64,000 nt of DNA from Hymenobacter siberiensis (GTDB taxonomy: Bacteria > Bacteroidota > Bacteroidia > Cytophagales > Hymenobacteraceae). Position numbers and translations under genes: made by a program. The notes below the pieces were generated by a model. It worked only from the letters and a program-made list of their open reading frames with translations. It was not told where the DNA came from and made no database searches. Where the stretch lies: NCBI RefSeq assembly GCF_018967845.1, contig NZ_JAHLZZ010000001.1:1860001-1924000 (forward strand). The letters run 5' to 3'. This document shows, piece after piece, positions 58,416-64,000 of the stretch (the first letter of the stretch is position 1; each line of letters opens with the position of its first letter).

Positions 58416-59312
58416 ATGCCCAATTTCGTAGGCTGCCGTACCCTGGAAATCACGGATGAGGCGCTGGGCCTCACCTTCCCGCTGCTGGTGCTGTACCCCA
58501 GCAGTACCCCCGGCCGGCCCGAAGCCATTGGGCCCTATACCCTCGATGTGGCCTTGGATGCGCCCATCAACCCCGGCCCGTTGCCGGTGGTGCTGGTTTC
58601 GCACGGCACTGGCGGTTCGCCGCTCACGCACCGGCTGCTGGCGCACTACCTGGCCCGCCACGGCTTTGTGGTGGGCCTGCCGCGCCACCACGCCAACCAT
58701 CGCGACGACAACGCCTGGCATAACACGGCCGATAACCTCGTGGCCCGGCCGCGCCACCTCAGCCTGGCCATTGATGGGCTGCTGGCGGAATTCGGGGCGG
58801 CGCTGCGGCCCGATTGGGTGGCGCTGATTGGGCACTCGCTGGGCGGCTACACGGCGCTGGCGCTGGCTGGCGGCCTGCCGGGCTCGCTCCCCCACGAACA
58901 CGCCGACGGCACGCCGCAGCCTATTCCCGTAGTGCCCGATGCGCGAGTGCGGGCGCTGGTATTGCTGGCCCCGGCCACCGTGTGGTACCGGGCGGCGGCA
59001 GCCCTGCGCAACATACGGGTGCCCATCCTGCTGCTGACGGGCGAAAAAGACGAGTGGACCCCCGATTTCCACGCCCAAATCGTGCTCAATGGTGTGGCCG
59101 ACCGCCGGCGGGTGCAGCACCGCAACGTCGAAAACGCGGGCCATTATTCCTTTCTCAGTCCATTTCCGGCGGCCCGAACGGGCCCGGCCTTTCCGCCCTC
59201 ACAGAACCCACCGGGGTTCGACCGGGCGCAGTTTCAAGGGGAGCTGCAGGCGGAGATTCTGAAATTTCTTGCGCAGCACCTGGCGCGGGCCGCTGCGGAG
59301 TACCGGCAGTAA
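58416..59312 (+). CDS. Alpha/beta hydrolase
   Basis: A 298-residue soluble hydrolase starting MPNFVGCRTLEITDEALGLT. The oxyanion region is VVLVSHGTGGSPLTHRLLAH, the nucleophile elbow ALIGHSLGGYTALAL (Ser near 141), the acid in LLLTGEKDEWTPDFH and the His in NAGHYSFLSPF. This matches the dienelactone hydrolase/platelet-activating factor acetylhydrolase-like group (COG4188 type). Substrate unknown. No signal peptide. Confidence 0.87.
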   Translation: MPNFVGCRTLEITDEALGLTFPLLVLYPSSTPGRPEAIGPYTLDVALDAPINPGPLPVVLVSHGTGGSPLTHRLLAHYLARHGFVVGLPRHHANHRDDNAWHNTADNLVARPRHLSLAIDGLLAEFGAALRPDWVALIGHSLGGYTALALAGGLPGSLPHEHADGTPQPIPVVPDARVRALVLLAPATVWYRAAAALRNIRVPILLLTGEKDEWTPDFHAQIVLNGVADRRRVQHRNVENAGHYSFLSPFPAARTGPAFPPSQNPPGFDRAQFQGELQAEILKFLAQHLARAAAEYRQ

Positions 59313-59371
59313 TAGCTTCGTGGTTTATCATCCTTCGCAAGCTTTGGATGACAAAAGTTAAAAACAAACGC

Positions 59372-59641
59372 ATGAAACCGCCGCCTCCCGAAATCCGCGT
59401 GCTGCATACCGTGACGGACTACGCCCGCTTCTGCGGGCTGCCCGCGCCGGCCCACCCGCTGCTCACCGTCATCGACCTGGAGCAAAACCGTGGCAACGTG
59501 CTGCCCGACAAGCTGACGCCCGTGGTGCAGCACTTCTACAGCGTGTGGCTGAAGAAGAACCTCCGGGGTAAGGTGCACTACGGCCGCCTTCCGGTTTTCG
59601 GCGCAGTAGCCTTCCGTTTGAGCTATGAGGCTTGTGTGTGA
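59372..59641 (+). pseudogene. AraC-family regulator, N-terminal fragment
   Basis: From ATG 59372 (MKPPPPEIRVLHTVTDYARF) the sequence resembles the N-terminal domain of Bacteroidota AraC regulators: CGLPAPAHPLLTVIDLEQ, QHFYSVWLKKNLRGKVHYGR. It ends at 89 residues with unrelated residues (LPVFGAVAFRLSYEACV); the DNA-binding C-terminal domain is missing. A GTCATGC hairpin starts ten bases after the stop and may mark the break. Confidence 0.65.
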
Positions 59642-59650
59642 ATAAACAGG

Positions 59651-59692
59651 AACGTCATGCCGAGCTGCCTCGGCGGCGCTCGGCATGACGTT
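59651..59692. repeat. Hairpin repeat (GTCATGCCGAG type)
   Basis: AACGTCATGCCGAG and its exact 14-bp inverse around a 14-base loop; part of the GTCATGC family. Confidence 0.65.
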
Positions 59693-59704
59693 CTGCTGAA
59701 CCGA

Positions 59705-60286
59705 TTACCGCTTAATCAGGCAGCCGGCGGCGCGCTTGTCGGCTACGCCACTGGGGCGGCCGGCCAGTACGTTGTCGAGCACCTGCTTCAGGTAATGCTG
59801 CTGCACGCTGCCGGCCACCTGCGGGTTGTCGTCGATGGCACCGCGGTAGCGGATGGCGAAGCCCTTGCCGGCGGGCTCCAGCACTACGGCCTCGGCGGTT
59901 TTGGTTACGCCCAGCAGGCCGGCCACCTGCTGGCTGGCATCGGTGAGGGTGGGCAGCTCGACCTCGCCGGGGGCGGCGGTACCGGGCGCATCGAGGTTGA
60001 TGGGCACGTTGATGAACAGGAACTGCACGCCCCGGCCCCGGTAGGCGCTGCTGAGCAAGGCCAGCCGCTCCTGATAGAGGCGCGAAAATGCGCAGGCCGG
60101 GTTCAGAAACACCACCACCACGGCCTTGTCCTTGGCGTAGCTTTTCAGGGCGACGTCGGCATTGGCGGCAGTTTTCAGGGTGAAATCGGTGACGGTGCCG
60201 CCGGCCTGGGCGCGGGCCACGCCCACGGCGAGCGAAATGGCCAGCAGGGTTACGGCGGTGAGAATAGAGATTCGGCGAAAAGACAT
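59705..60286 (-). CDS. Periplasmic redoxin/AhpC-like protein
   Basis: A 193-residue protein from ATG 60286 with signal peptide MSFRRISILTAVTLLAISLA and cleavage after ARA (near 26). The thioredoxin-like domain has VTDFTLKTAANADVALKSYA, VVVVFLNPACAFSRLYQERL (one Cys, CxxS) and GVQFLFINVPINLDAPG. It ends with GVADKRAAGCLIKR, a C-terminal Cys typical of a redoxin group in Bacteroidota and Planctomycetes. Probably a thiol peroxidase-like or thiol-transfer protein; partner unknown. Confidence 0.82.
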   Translation of the reverse strand: MSFRRISILTAVTLLAISLAVGVARAQAGGTVTDFTLKTAANADVALKSYAKDKAVVVVFLNPACAFSRLYQERLALLSSAYRGRGVQFLFINVPINLDAPGTAAPGEVELPTLTDASQQVAGLLGVTKTAEAVVLEPAGKGFAIRYRGAIDDNPQVAGSVQQHYLKQVLDNVLAGRPSGVADKRAAGCLIKR

Positions 60287-60329
60287 GGCGGTAAGGTAAG
60301 GCAAAACGGCGCGGGCTACTGCCTGGCGG

Positions 60330-61010
60330 CTACCCGGCCGGTTCGTGGCAGTACGTGAGCACGTAGCCGGGTGCGGGTTGGGTATAGCAAATGCGGTGCC
60401 GGGTCTGGGCCCCGTCCAGCACTAACGTAGCGGGGATTTCGCCGGATTTAGCCGCGCTAAATTCGTGAAGCAGCAGCTGTTGGCGGAAAATGATGCCGCG
60501 CCGGGCCGCCAGCTTATACAGGGCTTCTTTGGCGCTCCAGAGCAGGGTGTAATGGGCATCCGCTGCGGCCATAGGGGTGGCGCGGGCGTGGGCCCACTCG
60601 TTTTCGGCCAGAAATTTTCCGGCCAGCCGCTGGGCCTTGTCGCGAATGAACTCAATATCGACCCCGGCCCGGCCATCCTGGGCCAGCAGGGCCGCCGCCC
60701 ACTCGCCGGAGTGCGACAGCGAAACCACCGTATCGGCGGGCGCGCCGGCCAGCCAGGGTCGGCCGGTGGCATCGTTGCGCACCACGGTTTCGGGCGCTAC
60801 GGGCGTGGGCAATTCGTTGAATAGCGCGTGGGCCAGCCGGCGGCCGGCCAGCCACTGCGCCTGGCGTTTGGGGTCGGCGGTGGCGGGCAGCAGCGGCTGG
60901 TAGGTGGCAGCGTTGGGCAGCCCGGCCCAGAGCTCGGCAGGCGTTTCGGTGAGGTGCCAGAGGCCCAGCACGGCAGTAGGGGAGAGGCGCTGGAGGGAGT
61001 GCAGGGGCAT
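60330..61010 (-). CDS. 4'-phosphopantetheinyl transferase
   Basis: A 226-residue protein of the Sfp/Gsp type in the PPTase superfamily. Motifs: ASTVVSLSHS-like VVSLSHSGEWAAALL, GRAGVDIEFIRDKAQRLAGK (magnesium-binding Asp-x-Glu) and LLWSAKEALYKLAARRG (WxxKEAxxK). It transfers phosphopantetheine from CoA to carrier proteins. The length (226, pseudo-dimeric) fits the secondary-metabolism type rather than AcpS. No polyketide or peptide synthetase is near. Confidence 0.92.
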   Translation of the reverse strand: MPLHSLQRLSPTAVLGLWHLTETPAELWAGLPNAATYQPLLPATADPKRQAQWLAGRRLAHALFNELPTPVAPETVVRNDATGRPWLAGAPADTVVSLSHSGEWAAALLAQDGRAGVDIEFIRDKAQRLAGKFLAENEWAHARATPMAAADAHYTLLWSAKEALYKLAARRGIIFRQQLLLHEFSAAKSGEIPATLVLDGAQTRHRICYTQPAPGYVLTYCHEPAG

Positions 61011-61042
61011 TGTGGGAGCGGGAAGTGGGGAGCGGGAGCAAC

Positions 61043-61142
61043 TGTCATCCTGAGCTTGCGAAGGACCTTATTACGTCAGAACATTTCGCAGCAAATCAAT
61101 CGGCGCAAATGTGATAAGGTCCTTCGCTGCGCTCAGGATGAT
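61043..61142. repeat. Inverted repeat (GTCATCCTGAG type)
   Basis: GTCATCCTGAGCTTGCGAAG then GACCTTATTACG pairs with GTGATAAGGTCCTTCGCTGC and GCTCAGGATGAT. Related copy at 32631-32735. Confidence 0.7.
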
Positions 61143-61180
61143 AGTTAGGATGACAAAGTGGCCCTACTTCCAAACAAAGC

Positions 61181-61188
61181 TACCTTTG
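61181..61188 (+). promoter_or_regulatory. -7 element of the WD40 gene
   Basis: TACCTTTG, exact match, ending 11 bases before ATG 61200. The leader would be almost absent, which supports this start rather than an in-frame 61158. Confidence 0.6.
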
Positions 61189-61199
61189 CGCCACCCGTT

Positions 61200-62135
61200 A
61201 TGCCCGAAATCTTCCGCCCGCCCGTTACCCGAATAGCCACCCTTGCCGGCCACCGCGATGCCGTGTACGCTCTCACGGGTGGCTCCGGCAGCCACGTTTA
61301 CTCCGGTAGCGCCGATGGCATGGTGGTGGGCTGGGATGCCGCCGAGCCCGCCCGCGATGGCGAGCTGCTGGCCCGCGTGCAGAACTCGGTGTACGCCCTG
61401 CGCCACCTGCCAGCGCTGGGCTTGCTGGTGCTGGGACACAACTTCCAGGGCATTCAGGCCATCGATTTAGCGAAGAAAGAGTTGGTTCACGCCACGGCCC
61501 TGCCGCCGGTGGCCATCTTCGAAATAGTGTTTTCCGAGAGCCGGCAGCGCCTGTACGCGGGGCTGGGCGACGGCACGCTGGCCGTGCTGCGCCTGCCCGA
61601 TTTCCGCCTCGAAAAGCTGCTGCGCCTCGCCGATAAAAGCCTGCGCACGCTGGTGCTGCACGAGGGCCGGGGCGAGCTGGTCGTGGGCAGCTCCGACCAC
61701 CTCATCCGTGTGCTCGACCTCGACTCGCTTGAAACCAAATACACCCTCGGCGAAAGCACCAACTCGGTGTTTTCGGTGGCCTTTTCGCCCGATGGCGCGC
61801 ACCTGCTCACGGCCGGCCGCGATGCCCAGATTCGGCGCTGGGACGTGGCCGCCGGCTACGCCCTGCTGGACACCGTGCCGGCCCATATGTACACCATCAA
61901 CCACTTGGCTTTTAGCTCCGATGGCCGTTACCTGGCCTCGTGCAGCCTCGATAAGAGCATCAAGCTCTGGGACGCGGCCACCCTCACGCTGCTGCGCGTG
62001 CTCGACCGCGCCCGCGCCGCCGGGCACGGCACCTCGGTGAACCGCTTGGTTTGGCCGGGCACCGAAAACCGGCTAGTTTCGTGTAGCGACGACCGCAGCC
62101 TGGCCGTTTGGCAATTGGAAGCTGTTAGCCAATAG
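61200..62135 (+). CDS. WD40-repeat protein
   Basis: A 311-residue protein from ATG 61200 (MPEIFRPPVTRIATLAGHRD). It is a seven-blade-like set of WD repeats: VYSGSADGMVVGWD, LYAGLGDGTLAVLRL, LVVGSSDHLIRVLDLD, LLTAGRDAQIRRWDV, LASCSLDKSIKLWDA and LVSCSDDRSLAVWQL. There is no signal peptide or additional domain, so it is a free-standing beta propeller, probably a scaffold for protein interaction. Partner unknown. The AGCT-type repeat and then a DivIVA-domain gene follow. Confidence 0.9.
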   Translation: MPEIFRPPVTRIATLAGHRDAVYALTGGSGSHVYSGSADGMVVGWDAAEPARDGELLARVQNSVYALRHLPALGLLVLGHNFQGIQAIDLAKKELVHATALPPVAIFEIVFSESRQRLYAGLGDGTLAVLRLPDFRLEKLLRLADKSLRTLVLHEGRGELVVGSSDHLIRVLDLDSLETKYTLGESTNSVFSVAFSPDGAHLLTAGRDAQIRRWDVAAGYALLDTVPAHMYTINHLAFSSDGRYLASCSLDKSIKLWDAATLTLLRVLDRARAAGHGTSVNRLVWPGTENRLVSCSDDRSLAVWQLEAVSQ

Positions 62136-62227
62136 CTGTCAGCTTCCTCGAAATAATAGGCTCATTCTACGATTGCCGCGCACCTGCCACCACAGCTAAT
62201 AGCTAGCAGCTAAAAGCTAACAGCTAA
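62131..62227. repeat. AGCT-rich inverted repeat, copy 3
   Basis: AGCTGTTAGCCAATAGCTGT near 62131 overlaps the last codons of the WD40 gene; the right part reads AGCTAATAGCTAGCAGCTAA and AGCTAACAGCTAAAG up to the DivIVA-domain start. Same words as the copies at 30148 and 49673. Confidence 0.7.
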
Positions 62228-62233
62228 AGAAAG

Positions 62234-63319
62234 ATGAAACTCACCGCCCTCGATATCCGTCAGAAAACGTTTGAAAAATCCTTCCGGGGGATTGACCGCG
62301 ACGAGGTGCAGGCATTCCTGACCACCGTGTCGCAGCAATGGGAACGCATGGGCGACGAAAACCGCGAGCTGCGCCTCAAGCTGGAGCACGCCCAGCACGA
62401 CGTGCAGAAGATGCGCGAAGTGGAAAGCAGCCTCTACCGCACCCTCAAAACAGCCGAGGATACCGGCAACAACATCACCGAGCAGGCCCAGCGCGATGCC
62501 GACCTGCGCATCCGCGAAGCCCAGTTTCAGGCCGAAGGCATCCTCAGCGAAGCCCGCCAGCGTGCCCGCGAAGTGGTGGACGGCGCCTACCAGCAGGCCG
62601 AAAAAACGGTGTCTGACATGCAGCGCGAAGTAGGCGGCCTGGGCCAGGAGTGCCAGCGGCTTGAGCAGCAGCTCGATGGCCTCGTGCGCGACCTGCACCA
62701 CCTCGCCTCCGATGCACTCGACAAGGTGGAGAAAGCCCGCAACCGGCCCAAGGGCGGCGCGGCGGCCATCCTTTCGCGCGCGGTCCGCGTACAGGTAGAG
62801 CGGCCCAAGGAAGCCGCCGCCGAACCCACGCCCGAAACCCCTGCCGCCATGCAAGTCACTTCTTCATCCGCCGTTTCGCCCGCTGCCGCCGTGGCGGCGG
62901 CCACACCCGCATCGTTTGCCCCCGGCAACTTTGGCCGCGCCGAGGAAACCCTGGAGCGCGCCGCCCAAACCACCGGCTACAACCCCAAGCCCGGCCAGCA
63001 GCCCAATCCCGGCGCGCCCGCCGAAGCCCCGCGCCCCGACATCGAGCGCCCCAGCGCGCCCGCCGAAAACCCCGGCATCGCGCCTGCTCCGCACGTCGAC
63101 CCGCCCGCGCCCGCGCAGGTGCCCGAGCCCAACCCGCCCTACGTGCAGCCCACCGCGCCCGACATTCAGCCCGTAACGCCCAACTACCCCGAAATCAACC
63201 AGCCTTCGCCCGTAACGCACCCCGGCCAGCCCGGCATGGTAGCTATTGCCGCCCCGGCTCAGGCCGCTGCGCCAGTGGAAGTAGCCGTAGCGGAGAAGTC
63301 GTTCTTCGATGAAATCTAG
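62234..63319 (+). CDS. DivIVA-domain coiled-coil protein with Pro-rich tail
   Basis: A 361-residue protein starting MKLTALDIRQKTFEKSFRGI, DRDEVQAFLTTVSQQWERMG, the DivIVA N-terminal membrane-binding domain. A coiled coil covers about 40-175 (ENRELRLKLEHAQHDVQKM and ARQRAREVVDGAYQQAEKTV). The rest (about 180-361) is a disordered Ala/Pro tail ending AVAEKSFFDEI. DivIVA-type proteins mark curved membrane and cell division sites in Gram-positives (also GpsB, SepIVA); DivIVA-domain proteins exist in Bacteroidota with little known function. The last residues KSFFDEI may be a docking peptide; that is inference. Confidence 0.9.
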   Translation: MKLTALDIRQKTFEKSFRGIDRDEVQAFLTTVSQQWERMGDENRELRLKLEHAQHDVQKMREVESSLYRTLKTAEDTGNNITEQAQRDADLRIREAQFQAEGILSEARQRAREVVDGAYQQAEKTVSDMQREVGGLGQECQRLEQQLDGLVRDLHHLASDALDKVEKARNRPKGGAAAILSRAVRVQVERPKEAAAEPTPETPAAMQVTSSSAVSPAAAVAAATPASFAPGNFGRAEETLERAAQTTGYNPKPGQQPNPGAPAEAPRPDIERPSAPAENPGIAPAPHVDPPAPAQVPEPNPPYVQPTAPDIQPVTPNYPEINQPSPVTHPGQPGMVAIAAPAQAAAPVEVAVAEKSFFDEI

Positions 63320-63357
63320 ACCGCAGATTTAACGGATTTGACGGATTATTAGGATTC
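63320..63357. repeat. CGGATT-type repeat, single arm
   Basis: GACCGCAGATTTAACGGATT then TGACGGATTATTAGGATT, related to the arms of the inverted repeat at 4790-4940. Here only one arm is present. Confidence 0.6.
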
Positions 63358-63360
63358 AGC

Positions 63361-63437
63361 TGCCTCATAAAACCTTATAAAAGAAGAAAGCCTGCCTTCG
63401 TGGTGGGCTTTCTTCTTTTATAAGGTTTTATGAGGCA
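63361..63437. terminator. Long hairpin between the DivIVA-domain gene and folB
   Basis: TGCCTCATAAAACCTTATAA onwards (63361-63392) is an exact 32-bp inverse of 63406-63437. The stem is long and AT-rich with an 13-base loop. It would stop or process transcripts from the DivIVA-domain gene; a non-autonomous mobile repeat is the other option. Confidence 0.65.
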
Positions 63438-63534
63438 ACCTTTGTAGCGTCGCTTTCGCAGCGTAGCCGGGGCTTCGGTCGCTTGCCGCTCCGCGAATTG
63501 TGCTCACTATTTCCCCACCTCACCATTTTACCTC

Positions 63535-63903
63535 ATGGGCCAGATTGCACTCGAAGGCATGGAGTTTTTTGCTTTCCACGGCTACTATGATGAAGAGCAG
63601 AAAATCGGCAATAAGTACGGCGTCGACCTCTACATCAAAACCGATTTGCTGGCCGCCGGCGAGTCCGATAAGCTGCAGCAGACGGTGAACTACGAAATTC
63701 TCTACCGCCTCGTGGCCGAGGAAATGCGCGCCCCCGCCCGCCTGCTGGAGCACGTAGCCCACCGCGTGCTCGACCGCATCACGGCCGAGCTGCCGCACGT
63801 GTGCAAGGTGAAAGTCAGCGTGAGCAAGTTCAATCCGCCGCTGGGCGGCATCTGCCACCGCGCCCGCGTCACGCTCACGAAGCGCCGGGAGAAGCAGCAG
63901 TAG
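63535..63903 (+). CDS. folB: Dihydroneopterin aldolase
   Basis: A 122-residue protein from ATG 63535 (MGQIALEGMEFFAFHGYYDE). Conserved parts: FFAFHGYYDEEQKIGNKYGV, the catalytic Tyr (TVNYEILYRLV), Glu in RLLEHVAHRVLDRI and the Lys in VKVSVSKFNPPLGG. It converts dihydroneopterin to 6-hydroxymethyl-dihydropterin and glycolaldehyde, the next step after folE's product in folate synthesis. Normal length. The remaining 97 bases of the window carry no gene. Confidence 0.96.
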   Translation: MGQIALEGMEFFAFHGYYDEEQKIGNKYGVDLYIKTDLLAAGESDKLQQTVNYEILYRLVAEEMRAPARLLEHVAHRVLDRITAELPHVCKVKVSVSKFNPPLGGICHRARVTLTKRREKQQ

Positions 63904-64000
63904 CCATCTAAGCGTGTGTAGGGGCGCAGGCAGCCCTTTGCTTCTTCCGCTGAACTGCCATAAAAGCAGAAATATTCACCTTCTTGAATAAAATTTATTA

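Overview
The window looks like chromosomal DNA of a GC-rich Bacteroidota bacterium, most likely Hymenobacter or a close relative (Cytophagales). The signs are a Bacteroidota-type -7 promoter element (TAnnTTTG, present exactly before many genes), almost no Shine-Dalgarno sites, a Rho factor with a very long disordered insertion, an S16 protein with an acidic tail, a large LptD-type outer-membrane protein, DUF2490 and DUF4153-like proteins, and many long hairpin repeats between genes. I found no rRNA, tRNA or CRISPR array.

Layout. 1-6.2 kb: a partial thioredoxin-fold protein, a lipoprotein, a PolX/PHP protein whose polymerase site looks dead, a family 9 glycosyltransferase, a UBP zinc-finger protein and serS. 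6.4-14.8 kb: rho, a DsbA-like protein, a lipoprotein, a UbiA prenyltransferase with a methyltransferase, and a two-component system. 14.8-20.6 kb: membrane-protein genes around a small winged-helix regulator; one is cut by an IS element and a DUF4153-like gene carries a nonsense codon and a frameshift. 20.6-27.3 kb: PBP1A, a second IS element, a ParE-type toxin-antitoxin pair, a TIGR01777 epimerase, folE and a QueD/PTPS protein. 27.5-34.5 kb: two hypothetical proteins, the rplS-trmD-rimM-rpsP operon, a fatty acid desaturase, an RluA-type pseudouridine synthase and panB. 34.6-41.6 kb: cell-envelope genes (LptD-like, amidase, MlaD) and an acyl-CoA carboxylase subunit. 41.6-46.6 kb: accessory genes, including a zeta-toxin-like kinase with a small overlapping partner and a J-domain-like coiled-coil protein. 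46.1-59.7 kb: an accessory region in which gene fragments and pseudogenes (ABC ATPase, DoxX, DUF2490, PoxB, two aldo/keto reductases, AraC) lie on both sides of an intact four-gene operon. 59.7-64 kb: a redoxin, a phosphopantetheinyl transferase, a WD40 protein, a DivIVA-domain protein and folB.

The most interesting locus is the minus-strand operon at 47541-53985. It encodes two paralogous proteins ending in a TerB-C-like domain, a BrxD/DUF2791-like P-loop ATPase and an Lhr/BrxHI-like superfamily 2 helicase. ATPase plus helicase resembles the brxD-brxHI pair of BREX phage-defence systems, but no methyltransferase, PglZ or nuclease gene is adjacent. It is a candidate stand-alone DNA-processing or defence system. 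A second notable signal is a pair of 19-bp palindromes over the -7 boxes of the IS-cut membrane gene and the DUF4153-like pseudogene, which suggests a small regulon of the winged-helix protein encoded between them.

Intergenic DNA is rich in inverted repeats of several families, mainly at gene ends. These probably act as terminators, non-autonomous mobile repeats, or both.
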